Assembly (NCBI GenBank): GCA_013399015.1
Contig: VWZX01001949.1
Span: 3,100,001 to 3,164,000 of the forward strand
Reading direction: 5' to 3'
Source: Galbula dea
Lineage: Eukaryota; Chordata; Aves; Piciformes; Galbulidae
DNA: 64,000 bases
Below are positions 13,675 to 23,850 of this stretch, piece after piece. Position numbers and translations under genes: made by a program. The notes beneath the pieces are model-generated. The model worked only from the letters and a program-made list of their open reading frames with translations. It made no database searches and was not told the origin of the DNA. The first letter of the stretch is position 1. Each line of letters begins with the position of its first letter.

Positions 13675-13905
13675 GGGCGTCCGCAGCCGGATCCAGCATC
13701 CCACCCCTTGGCCGTGCTTCCCCAGCGCTTGTTGCACAGCCCTAGTGCCGGCAGCGCGGCGCACGGGTGCTGCTGTTGCGCGGAGAGCGTGGAGCCGTGC
13801 GGGGGCCATGATCCAGCCGCGCTGCACTCCCACGCCCCGCAGCCTCCACGCCGCCGCCCTCTCGCCCTAAAGCCGCTCCCGGCACCGTGCAGCCTTCCCT
13901 GCCGG
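13675..13905 (+). other. LRATD2: LRATD2 exon 1 (5' UTR), start approximate
   Basis: The 3' end is set by the strong donor CGG|GTAAGT, with GT at 13,906-13,907. It pairs with the acceptor TTTGCAG|CGGGC ending at 14,367. The exon is non-coding for the main protein because the LRATD2 ATG lies 5 nt into exon 2. The 5' end is inferred from the TTTAAA box and could lie further upstream within the CpG island. Confidence 0.6.
13808..13870 (+). CDS. Upstream ORF in the LRATD2 leader (20 codons)
   Basis: The ATG at 13,808 has G at -3 and opens a 20-codon frame that stops with TAA at 13,868-13,870, wholly inside exon 1. In the spliced mRNA it ends about 40 nt before the LRATD2 start codon. The encoded peptide is rich in Pro, Ala, Ser and Arg and looks like translated GC-rich leader, not a conserved peptide. 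Such uORFs commonly lower translation of the main frame. Whether ribosomes use this one is not shown by sequence. Confidence 0.35.
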   Translation: MIQPRCTPTPRSLHAAALSP

Positions 13906-14367
13906 GTAAGTTTGTAGCCGCCCCGTTCCAGAGGAGAGCAAGGTTGGGGGGAGGAGACGCACCTGGCCTGCCCGGCTTGGTGCGGCTCTGCCCGGCTCGG
14001 CGGCGGGCACGCGCGCGTCTCTTGTTGGGAGCAACTTGCCCGACCCCAGCTCAGAGCACCAGACCTCCCTTGGCGTTCGCAGCCCTCCTCTAACAAGTGG
14101 CTCAGTGCCTGCCCTCTCCCCCGACGCTCCTGCGTCTTCCTTCTCTTGACTGCCGCCTAACAGGTGGTGGTGCCGTTTCGCCTTCCGTCGTGCAGGTAGG
14201 GTGTCTGCACCTCCCTGCAGCCACTGCTGCCCCTCCTCGAGGGGCTCTAGCCGGGGCTGTGTTGCAGCGGCGAGAGGTGGGGGGGGGGGTCTGTGTCCCA
14301 CCGGTTCTCTGGAAGTAGCTCCCGCCGTGCCTGCCTTCATGGACCCACTTCGTTTCTGTCTTTGCAG
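13906..14367 (+). other. LRATD2: LRATD2 5' UTR intron (462 bp)
   Basis: It is bounded by GTAAGT at 13,906 and by a pyrimidine-rich tract ending TTTGCAG at 14,367. It contains an 11-G run (14,279-14,289). No coding potential belonging to LRATD2 lies in it. Confidence 0.8.
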
Positions 14368-14372
14368 CGGGC

Positions 14373-15266
14373 ATGGGGAACCAGGTGGAGAAATTAACCC
14401 ATCTGAACTATAAGGAAGTTCCCACGGCTGACCCGACAGGTATGGACAGAGATGAAGGGCCCAGGATCGGGGTCTCCTACATCTTTTCGAATGACGATGA
14501 TGAGCTGGAACAGCAGCAGGATTCGGTGCACGACCTCGGGGGTGAACACCCTGCCTTGCAGCCCTACGATCCCCAGCAGCACGAGGTGGAGTGCTCAGTC
14601 TATTACCGGGACGAGTGTATTTACCAGAAGAGCTTTTCCGAGGACACGCTGCCAGAGGAGGGTGATGAAGGTGGGGGGCATCTGAGTACCTACACCCCGG
14701 AGAACCTGCTGAATAGGTGCAAACCAGGTGACCTGGTGGAGTTTGTGTGTCAGGCCCAGTATCCGCACTGGGTAGTCTATGTCGGGGATTTTCAAGTTGT
14801 GCACCTACATAGGCTGGAGGTGGTGAACAGCTTCCTCACCGATGCCAGCCAGGGCAGACGGGGCCGTATTGCCAACCAGCTGTATCGCTACAAGCCCCTC
14901 AGCCCGGCTGTGGTGGTACGCAATGCTCTGGAGCAGGTGGGTTGCAAGGACCGGGACTTGAGCTGGAGAAACTCGGAGTGTTTCGCTGCCTGGTGCCGGT
15001 ATGGCAAGCGGGAGTTTAAAATAGGTGGGGAGCTGCGCATAGGCAAGCAGCCCTACCGATTGCAGATCCGGCTGGGTGACAAGCGCAGCCACACTCTGGA
15101 ATTTCAGAGCCTAGAGGATCTGATTATGGAGAAGAGGAGAAATGACCAGATTGGTAGGGCTGCTGTGATCCAGGAACTCTCCAGCCACCTGCAGGCTGCA
15201 GAGGAGGAGGAGGAGGAGGAGGAAGACCATCACCATCATCCAGGTGCTCGGACTGCTGTGGAGTAG
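14373..15266 (+). CDS. LRATD2: LRAT domain-containing protein 2 (FAM84B-like), 297 aa
   Basis: An intact single-exon frame with a strong start context (G at -3, G at +4), five bases after the exon 2 acceptor. The N-terminus MGNQVEKLTHLNYKEVPTAD, the GPRIGVSYIFSNDD block (residues 29-42), HEVECSVYYRDECIYQKSF (70-88), STYTPENLLN (105-114) and the LEFQSLEDLIMEKRRNDQIG segment (242-261) are diagnostic of LRATD2 and differ from the paralogue LRATD1. The LRAT/NlpC-P60-like fold spans roughly residues 105-215: PGDLVEFV (118-125), PHWVVYVGDFQVVHLH with His132 and His144, and NSECFAAWCRYG (200-211). LRAT-family enzymes have Cys at the second position of that last motif; here it is Ser201, so classical acyltransferase or phospholipase chemistry is unlikely. 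The acidic tail has eight Glu (277-284) and four His (286-289). The human protein is about 310 residues, so length is normal. The cellular role is poorly defined; links to cell morphology and cancer come from the literature. Confidence 0.97.
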   Translation: MGNQVEKLTHLNYKEVPTADPTGMDRDEGPRIGVSYIFSNDDDELEQQQDSVHDLGGEHPALQPYDPQQHEVECSVYYRDECIYQKSFSEDTLPEEGDEGGGHLSTYTPENLLNRCKPGDLVEFVCQAQYPHWVVYVGDFQVVHLHRLEVVNSFLTDASQGRRGRIANQLYRYKPLSPAVVVRNALEQVGCKDRDLSWRNSECFAAWCRYGKREFKIGGELRIGKQPYRLQIRLGDKRSHTLEFQSLEDLIMEKRRNDQIGRAAVIQELSSHLQAAEEEEEEEEDHHHHPGARTAVE

Positions 15267-17836
15267 CAGCTTCAGCACCACCATGCTGCTTAGCCTGGGT
15301 GATGGGGATTAAAACTGAAGGCTGCGAAATTGAGCTGTTATAAGCCCTTTGGGCTGCTTTGGTGCAGCTTCATTCCAATCACATGTGAAAGGAAGGGGGA
15401 AAGCTGATTAAGTGTCTGTGCTTTAGTGCTTAACTCCTTCAGTGCTTGATGATTAAACCACTGACTTATTTGTAGAGGATAAAACTCAGGGCAATTCTAC
15501 CCTTCTCCACTCCCACCTCTTTCCCTTCCTCTCTGCCCTTTCGGTGCACAGTCTTTCCCTCAACCATCTGCCAGCAGGCCTGACCCTACAAGATGCTAAA
15601 TGACTTTGACATCTACTGATCAGCAGGAGTTAAGAGTATTTAATACTATTAAGAAGGAGCCAACAACTTGCAGGACGTGGCCATGTAGCTCTGAGTGCAT
15701 GATTAGTTTGGTAGCTGAGAAGCATGAGGGTGTTCTTTTTCGTTCTCTTCCTGTTTCTCTTCAGCTGTGGCTCCTGCTGGTATTGCAACAAGCTGCTTGT
15801 TTGCCTGGTGCAAGGTTTCATGGATCGGTAGCCAGCCCCTGGGGAAGGTGGATGGGAGAAATCACTAAATTTAATGAAGTGGATTTGATGTGCCTGGTGC
15901 CTTTTTAATTGATAGGAACTTGCAGATGGGCTGGGGGAGACCCTTCTTGCCTATCAGTGGTGTATGACTTTGAGGAGAGAAGATGTATTTATTGCTGACC
16001 AGACACAGGGGAGAAGGAAGTTTGTAACTCTTATGACAAAGTCTGTGCATTGGTGTGTCGTAGGACTTGCAGGCAGTTACTGATCTATGCCAGTGCTCGT
16101 TACAGGCTGCCTGCCTTGCCCTAAAGCAAATGGCAGAGCACCTGATGGCATCTGTGGTACACATCGAGGCAGCAGAAGTGGGCTGCTTGTGTGCAAGAGT
16201 AAGTCCTGACTAAGCCGTGCCTTGAGAGGTGGCCTCCTGGTTGGGTGCTCCTGGCTGTGAGCATGTCACAGGTTCTGCATCACAGTAAACACAGCTGTGG
16301 TGAGTAGGAGCAGAGGCTGGAAGGCATCACAGGCAGGAGGGTTTGGGTGTTTCTTTTCTTCTTCCTTACTGGGAATCAGTTTCCATTTCATTAGCAATTT
16401 CATGTTGCCTTTTTGCTAATTTTTATGGTATGCAGCTGAGCTATAGCGTTAGAGAAAAGGAGAGGACGTGTCTCTGAAGTTGTTGCACAAGTCCCTCATT
16501 AAACAGGAGGGTATCTGAAATGTGTGAGCAAACACTGATTTAGAGGCAGTTTCTAATGCAAAATTCCTTCTCCTTAAAGCACAATAGTGATGAGGTGAAC
16601 TTGAAGATAAGCTTGAGTTCATGTAAATACTGGAAACTAACAGTGTGATGTAAACTTGAAGCACAGTTAATACAGTCTTCCCTGCAGTTGTTTACAATTA
16701 TACCACAAATAGCAAAGTACTCGGTGTCCTTTCCGCCCCTGAGACAGGAGGAAAGTTTGTTATTTAAGAATAGGTACATGCCAGCTTTCAATCAGTTAAG
16801 ACTATGTGAGGCAACTTTGTCAATATGATCCAAATAGATTGTGATGTTGTGTTTTCTGCCTAAAATACAGAAGCCAGGAAAGAGTTGTGAAAGATTGTGG
16901 AAGAATCATGCAAATACACCTTGTACAGTTTTCTTAATGACTCCCGTGCTTTCATTGTGTGCTGTGAAATACCCAAATCCAAAGGAGAGTTTAGCACTAA
17001 GCTCCCTTAGAATGCTATAGCTCAGGTGTCTGCACAAACTAGTTTTATTTTTCTCTGATATGCAGTTGAGTTATACTAAAGTTACTGTGGCTGTCAAGCA
17101 GATGTGCAACCTTTCTTTGAGAGTGTATTATAACCCATATCTAACTGTAGTAGGATTTATATGTTTGCACACAGGTTTTATACAACTACTGTTAACCACT
17201 AAAAGCTAACACGATCACTGAAATATTCTGAAGAACAGTGATGAAAAGGCTCTCTGTTGTAGTGACTGATACAACTGAGATTATCTAGACCACGAGTAAA
17301 TGTCTGGCTGTCATTTCTTTTGTACTGAAACCTTGTACATAACAAAGTTTATTTCACTGTGTAATATAGGTATGTAAAATAATATTTTCTTACAGGTATT
17401 TTTGAAAGTTAAAAAAAATCCCTTCATATCCTTGCATTTGAAAGTAAGTTGTTATGCACATTATTTTCCAGTCCTTTGAGTGGGTTTATTTTTCATTAGT
17501 GATCTAAAGTATATTCTGGGTCATAAAGTATAGAAACTGCTATAAATGTCAAATATTATGTATCTACAGGGTACTGAACAGTAAACTAGTTGTGAAAATA
17601 TTTTTCCTTTGTGTCTGAAACATCAGAACTATGACATGTAGACATTTCTCTCCTTCTGAGCTACCCAGCATAGTCTGACTGTCTGTTGGGTTGGTTTGTT
17701 TGTTTGTTTTCCACTTTTAAGAAAAAAAAAAAAAGGACCAAATCTGCTTGGGAATGGAGAGCAAAGCTGCTTTAGCCAACTGAAATTGTGTCTTGTGCTG
17801 ATCTTGGTGCTTCTCTGTACCAGTCATGCCTTTTGG

Positions 17837-17842
17837 AATAAA
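17837..17842 (+). terminator. Possible proximal poly(A) signal AATAAA
   Basis: Canonical hexamer 2.57 kb after the LRATD2 stop. The following 40 nt are not notably GT-rich, so it is a weak candidate. Confidence 0.3.
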
Positions 17843-18128
17843 TTCCCACAAAGGCATAGGACCTTAGGAAAGAATCCTGAAGCTTGCACTGCCTTGCTAA
17901 GATGGAGAGTGAAGGGGGAAGCTTGCCTCACAGCAAAGCAGAGTCTCACATGCATTCTGCTGTGCTGTAAAACCTATATGCTTCTCTGACACCTGGAATA
18001 CAGGTGTTTAGAATTTAAAATACTGATATTTGGAATCTTTAAGTTTCTCTGCAAGCTGTTTGGGGATTCATTCTGTTTCCTGGCATTCCAGTTATGTGTA
18101 AAAGAAAGAGGGGGGGAAACCTGTTGTG

Positions 18129-18160
18129 TTTTTTTTTTTTTTTTTATTTTTTTTTATTTT
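18129..18160. repeat. T-rich homopolymer with two A interruptions
   Basis: Thirty-two bases that are T except for two A (18,146 and 18,156). It lies inside the presumed 3' UTR, so the transcript would carry a long U tract. Confidence 0.85.
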
Positions 18161-20425
18161 GTTAAGTCTGGAGGAGGGCTACCTCCATACAGGGATTTCT
18201 TTTTCAAGCAGATAAAGATGCAACTGTTGAATCTTTAACAGGCAGGTCCTTTTTCCCTACCTGTTGATTGGGCAGTGTTATTTAATAGGTGCTACTGAAC
18301 ACCACTGCAAACATTTCTGAGCAGTCTGGTTTTAAAGCCATGGATGCATAATGAACTGGATGTGACAACAGGAATTGCTGTAGAAGCACATCACAACTGC
18401 TTAGTTTCTTGTCTTTGCTGTAGTTATTCAGTTATAGTCTGCAGACTAGGCTGGGTTTTCTACAGCTTGATTTTAAAGAAAAAGATTTTAACAGAAAAGT
18501 CTCTACCAAGACTTTTATGTAGATCACAAAAGAGAGGGGGCAAAAATAGGTATGCTCTAAAGCTGCTTCTTTAACCTCTAGAAATTTAAGTGTGATGATT
18601 ACTGCAGAATTTCTGGTTCAGCAAAGGTTCTAAGCTTATACTGAAATTTGTAGTTGAGTAGACTCTACCTTGAGCTACCTAAAAATCAGTAAGACCACTC
18701 ATGTCCTTGAAGCTAAGTGTGTACTTGCATTTCTTTGTGAATAAGAGCCTGGAATTTCAATCTGAGGTCTCTGGTGGGAGCATGGAGGATCTGAGGTTGC
18801 ATAATCATGGGGGGAGAACAAGTAGTGCTGTGAAAGCTGTTTCTCAAAGGGCCTCTTGTCCAAACAAAGCTCATGGAAACTAGCCCAAACTTTGGCCTCA
18901 ATATCCTCCTGGAAACCCAGGAGTTGCACTGATTTTGGAGAGAGGTGTATTATGCAGCAGCTGTAAACTATGCTGGTGATCTTGCTACAGACTGTTCTCT
19001 GGTATCTGTCTGTCTTGTTGTGCTTGAACTTTCCCTTGTGTTTTTAACATTTAAAGTTAATATCATTTGTTATAAAAGCCCTTTGATTGGGCAAACAATC
19101 ATCATTATGAATTTACTCATTTGGGCATACCTACTGCTATGGGTAGGATGGCTGCTGTGGATATTACTATGCACATGTTAAGGCTGGCAAGGCTGAGGCC
19201 AGATGTGTAAGTGTAGCTCCAGCTATGAAATGTAGACGAGCAGTCTTATTTCCCTAGAGTATTGGTGTGTTTGATGCAAATAATGTCTTGGAAAAGGCTT
19301 TGTAGTAAAACCTACAATTCTCCCTTGATTGAGTACTGTTAAAAACACAATTTAGACATTTACCTTCCATGGCAATGAACAAGGACATAAACTGAAAACT
19401 ATTTTGGCTTGTATTCACTGTGTGTGAATACAAAGTATCGATTGTAGCAACTTTCTAGAGCTCACCTGGCTAACAAAGTAGGCACTTGTAGGGCTGGCAG
19501 GGAAAATGCCCAAAAGCCAATTCAAAAACTGGTTTTTTTACTTGGAAAAATATATTCTTCAGACTGAAGAAGCCTAGATTATGGAAGTAAACTTTCAATT
19601 GTTTAATTCCTATAAATGAAACCCTAGGCAAACTTCAGAAGGTGGGGTTTTTTTCATTTAATTCAATATTACAGTCTTGATACTAAAATAGGTAAATACT
19701 ATGTGATGAATTTGTTCCAGTTTCTGAATGTAATGATGGTTTTATTTTTCTCTTCTCCTTTGGTTAAGTTTTACCAAAGGTCTTCCCTTGGGTATTTGAA
19801 GTGTGTTGTCGAGTGGTTTTCCACTCGTGCTTTTCTGATAATTAGTAGCACCAACCATAATTCTAGCAGCCATGTAGGAACAAATATTTTTTTGAAAGGA
19901 AAATTTTAAATTTTACCTCAGAGACTAGTAACTAAGTAGACGTGGGAAATACATTGTTTCCAACGCAGTTTCTATTTGTAAGAAAGAAGTCTGCTGTTAA
20001 TTGAGTATGTGTTGACTACTCTTACAGATCAGTGTGCAGTGGTAAGGCCAAGTGTATTGTATAATGGGCTTAGACTTTCCAATTAGTGGGGTTTTTTTAA
20101 ACTGGATAGGAAAGAATCAGGATGACTTCCAATACCAGTGTTTTAGATGTTTGGTTTTTTTGCATTAATATTGAATTAGAAGCTTTCTTTAAATGCACAT
20201 TTGAAATTCCTGACATTGTAACACTTCATGGAATCATCCACAATAACAAATGTAATCACAAACTATGATTTTTTTTTTCCACCATAAATGTTTTCTGTAA
20301 GCTGTCTTTTGTCAGTAAATGTTGACTTGTTAGTGCAAATATCTTCTTTTCCTGAGAAAGAAGTACAGATCACTGATTGTACCATTTCCTTCAAAATGAA
20401 GGGCATTGCATAGTAACTAAAAAGA

Positions 20426-20431
20426 AATAAA
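20426..20431 (+). terminator. Likely distal poly(A) signal of LRATD2
   Basis: AATAAA followed within 20-80 nt by T-rich and GT-rich sequence (TTTCTTTTCTTTGTTTTTG and GGTGTGATTTT), the usual cleavage-site arrangement. Repeat-free sequence runs from the stop codon to this point and becomes unassigned beyond it. Confidence 0.45.
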
Positions 20432-20450
20432 AGATTTATAGTATCTTTTA

Positions 20451-22199
20451 CAACTTTCTTTTCTTTGTTTTTGAAATGGTGTGATTTTCCCCAGCTTTTT
20501 TGAAAACTAATAACTTCTCATGATCAGACACAAAACAATCAATGATTTCACTGCACATATCAGATCAAAAATCTAACTTTTTGGTTGTGTTCTTGCTCCA
20601 AGGAGAGAGGAAGTATAATGTCTGTAGAAGGCTGGACCATCAGTTGCAGCTGTATTAAATCTGATGAAGATCTGGCCCATAACTTAATTGTAAAAGTGGG
20701 AAATAAATTCAGCAGAAGATCATATAGTATTAGTCGGCACCTGGGCTTGTCCTGTCTGCCAACAACTGTTAAAGGAACAGATGTGGTGTCTGTGAGAGGA
20801 AGAAACAACAGAGTATCAGAACTCATGGGGAGCTTTTGGAAAAATCTGTGCAGCTCTTTACTTTGTGTGATGTTTTGTCTCATGGAAGATCCAAATATGG
20901 AATGGGATCTAGGTTCTGCCTCGCTCAGATGCAGAGACATTTCTTACCGAAGGTGATGAGGGTCATGCATTGTGATAAGGCATTATATCCATTGGGTAAT
21001 TTGTCAAAGCCTTCTGCTCTGTGCACATCCATGATGACAAAACCAGCAATACAACAAATGGTACTTCTCCCTGAGATCCTGACCAGAAAGAGCTATTTGC
21101 AACTTGCACCAAAGCACAGTCAGCTCAAGAAAGAATACTTTGAGTGAGACCATCCTAAGGAAATTCTGCTATAAGATGAGACTTCTGCTGGAAGTATGGG
21201 TGAAGATCTTAGCTCTTCTGTGGGTTGCAGCTGTCCTTGACAGCCTTATTACACATGTGACAGTGAGACAAATTCCTTTAACAAAGACAGCCGCTTTTAG
21301 GGCTCAGGGATGCAGGTGGGATTTCACCATAACATTCTAAGGTGACTTTGAATGAGATGTATGAGACATCTGGTTGTGCTCTGTGTGACTGAAAGAGTGC
21401 CTGAATTTTCAGGTGTCTGACATTAAATCTGAAAACAAACATCAAGAATCAAGTTGGGTGACTGAATTGATACTTGATATTTTTTTCCTTTTTTATTTAT
21501 TTACTATAATATTTCTAGCATCTTGAGATTCTGGGCCTTTTTCTCATCCAGAAGTTTCTTGGTACATGAAGTACCTCTAGCACATGAAGTAGCTAATGAC
21601 TTCTTTCAAAGCCTGTGCCCACAGGGTCCAGCAAGCACAATCTTGCCTCACATTGCAGTATCTGCTCTCAGAATATGTGACATCAAAGAAGAGTTTCTTG
21701 AAAAAGATGTTTGCCCTTTTATGTCAGAAGACACCCAAGCTAGAAATAGGTTAATGTAAAATGCATTTACAGGTGCATGGACTGTGATGAGGTCTCCACA
21801 CTCCTGGCTGGCTGCTCTGAGGCACTGACCTTCTGCAGAGAGGTTTTCCCTTCAGTTCACTCTTCTGCATTATGGGTCACTTCCAGCAGAACGTTATTTG
21901 AAGTCCTTACTGCACAAAGATCTCAAAGTGATGGGGATGGTGAGGATTCAACCTTCCTAAGTAGAAGAGGAAATCAATTTTCAATCTTCCTCTGTCCTGA
22001 AACTAAGCTCAGACCTGTAGCATACTATATAAATGAAGGCAGCTTGCTACTAACACCTCCTTTGTCTTTATAGAAGAAGGTGGCCTAAGTACTAAGTACC
22101 TTTACCGGTTTTAGGGCCTCGCTCATCCATGTCAGTCTGTACCCTTCGCTTAACCACCCAGTATGTCATTTCTTACTTCTTTGTGGGTCTTGATCTTAC
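20451..22199. other. Unassigned stretch with overlapping open frames
   Basis: Frames of over 120 codons are open on both strands around 20,560-20,956, and shorter plus-strand frames occur at 20,836-21,147, 21,523-21,759 and 21,777-22,073. I recognise no protein family in any of them, and the last contains a TATATAAA-like stretch near its end. A decayed retrocopy, part of the neighbouring retroelement, or chance are all possible. No function is assigned. Confidence 0.4.
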
Positions 22200-23144
22200 C
22201 TCATCATTTCTGGGTTAAAGGTTTCCTCACCAAGCTGACCATCTATTGGCAAAGGTGGTTTTCCACACTTGGTCGGGGAGATCCCATCTCTTCCAGCAGT
22301 CCTTGAACTTCAAAGAGGGCCCCACAGTCATAGAAGCCAAATATCCCTTTGCTGACACCAGCAGCAAAACCAGTCATGGACCAGTAGGATCTTTTCAGTC
22401 CATCTCAAGCTCTTTCCTTGCACCAGAAGAATCAAGGAGAAAGCCACCTCAGTCCCCATGCTCTTGCCCATCAGTCATGTAGTCATTTGTGATATGTCCC
22501 AGACCTCACCAGCTGTGTCATTGGTGCCCATGTTGAAAAGCAGCAGGGGGTAACAGTCTGAAGGGTGGACAAGTCTTGGTAGCCCCTCTACCTCACAAAT
22601 CTGAGCCCCTAGCAAGCAGCAAGTCTCTCCAGACAGCAGGTGGGGTTGGCACATGGGATCCTGTGTCCCCAAAAGCACAGTCACCCACTGCTGTCACTCA
22701 ATGCTCCCTCCTGCTGCCATGCGACTCAGGCTTGCTCAGCTCAGGTGCTTCATCACACAGATCTCTGAAACACTCATGTGCCACCAGGGCAACAACCCTT
22801 TTCTGTAATTGCAAGTCTTCAGGAAAAGCAGGAGCCTTCCTCCCATTTCCAAAGGTGACAAGTTTCCAGCCTCACCATCACTGGAGTCTCTCTTTTCCAA
22901 TCCAGTAAGCACAGACTCTGCTTGTTCCTCCTTCAGTACAGCTGGAGGATCAGGCTCCCCTTGTACCCAGGTATTGGAGGGGGCCAGTCAATCTCCTTTT
23001 CATCATCTCTGATGCTAAGCAGTCTGCTGACCTTCTGCTCTAGCTCCTTTATTTGGTGACATGGATTCTTCACCAGCACACACCAACAGAAAAGGAGCCC
23101 CAGGAAATCCCTGCAGCCTGAATCCTGCAGAGCTGCATCCTCCC
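22200..23144 (-). pseudogene. Broken SGNH/GDSL-esterase-like retroelement ORF (CR1 ORF1 type)
   Basis: On the minus strand the sequence encodes, in pieces, a protein of the kind found in the first ORF of CR1-group non-LTR retrotransposons. An N-terminal coiled-coil-like segment (ELEQKVSRLLSIRDDEKEID) lies at about 23,060-22,980. The esterase part follows, with the GTND block (22,517-22,528) preceded by LPRLVHPSDCYPLLLF, and a downstream region near 22,430-22,240. The block expected to carry the nucleophile Ser reads GDC (22,677-22,685), and the frame shifts immediately after it. Further stops and frame changes occur downstream, so it cannot make a full protein. It begins just after the 3' border of a same-orientation LTR. 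CR1 origin is the usual assignment for this domain, but the position suggests it might belong to, or have been carried with, an LTR element. Confidence 0.7.
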
Positions 23145-23850
23145 TGTGGTGAGTCAACCTTGGCTGGGGGACTAAACCCCCCTCAATTGTTCTCTCACTC
23201 CTACTGATGGAGAAAATAAGATGGAAAAGCTTGTGGGTTGAGATAAAGACAGAGATATCACTTACCAGTTACTGTCATGGGCAGAGCTGACTTGACATAG
23301 GGAAAAATAAATTTATTGTCAATTAAAATCGATTTGAATGGTGAGAAAGACAGAAAAAAATTAAAACAATGCTTTCCCCCCACTTGTCCCAGTACTGAAC
23401 AGTGCATCAGGTGGGCATGAGGGTTGTGGTCAGTCCATCCGACCCCCTCTGGGCCACTCATCTCTCTTCACACCTCTCCCTGCTCCAGCATGGGCTCTTC
23501 CCCAGGCTGCAGAGTGGGTCTCTGCTCCAGCAGGGTCTCTTCCAGGTCTGCAGGGGGTCCCTGCTCTGGGCCTGCAGCACTTCCTGCCCTCCTCCTTCTC
23601 TGGCCTCGGTCTCCATCTGCTGCTGCTCCCTCCTTGGCTTCCCCTCCTTTGTCTGTGCTGCCTTTGGCCCTTTCTGAGAGATGCCCTGATATCGCAGGGT
23701 CAGTTTCTCCAGTGGGTACGGGGGACCATGCCCTGTGGCACATTACAACCATTGCTGAGCATCTCTGTGTGTTGTTCTTTGTTGGCCACATGCTACTGGC
23801 TGTATGGCAGGTCCAGTGGTTCCATAAGCCTCTCCCTAACAACTGCTGAA
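23145..23850 (-). mobile_element. Avian ERV LTR, family copy 1
   Basis: The minus strand ends CTCACCACA at plus 23,145 (terminal CA). AATAAA lies at plus 23,312-23,317, followed by the T- and GT-rich terminal region typical of this bird LTR. Upstream is a GC-rich part (23,470-23,690) of imperfect repeats alternating a CTGCAG unit and a CTGGAGCAG unit. The same block recurs at 44.4 kb and 61.8 kb. The 5' border is uncertain (about 23,850, perhaps to 24,010). Orientation, poly(A) signal and a clean terminal CA support an LTR. The retroviral class is not determined. Confidence 0.75.

Larger units (their letters stand above)
13190..14500 (+). promoter_or_regulatory. LRATD2: CpG island and promoter region of LRATD2
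   Basis: CpG dinucleotides become abruptly dense at about 13,200 (for example GGCGCCTCCGCGG) and remain so through exon 1, the intron and into the coding exon, after kilobases almost free of CpG. This is the usual signature of an unmethylated vertebrate promoter. The island covers the inferred transcription start and lies on the gene's 5' side. The 5' border is clear; the 3' border is gradual. Confidence 0.85.
15267..20450 (+). other. LRATD2: Inferred long 3' UTR of LRATD2
   Basis: After the stop codon come about 5.2 kb with no recognisable transposon and no other gene. The stretch is T-rich and contains Pumilio-type UGUA motifs (TGTAAATA at 16,622; TGTACATA at 17,334). Candidate poly(A) signals occur at 17,837 and 20,426. 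The second is followed by a T- and GT-rich stretch suitable as a downstream element. Mammalian LRATD2 mRNA also has a 3' UTR of several kilobases, to my knowledge. The exact end, and whether shorter isoforms exist, cannot be read from the sequence. Confidence 0.5.

Noticed and set aside
13528..14374. Long minus-strand and alternative-frame open reading frames over the LRATD2 CpG island
   Set aside because: They overlap the promoter, exon 1 and intron, have GC-rich low-complexity composition (Pro, Arg, Gly, Ala), and share no family motif. Open frames in CpG islands are expected because stop codons are AT-rich.
14394..15092. Minus-strand frames inside the LRATD2 coding exon
   Set aside because: They are the reverse complement of a well-supported, intact conserved coding sequence and carry no motif of their own.
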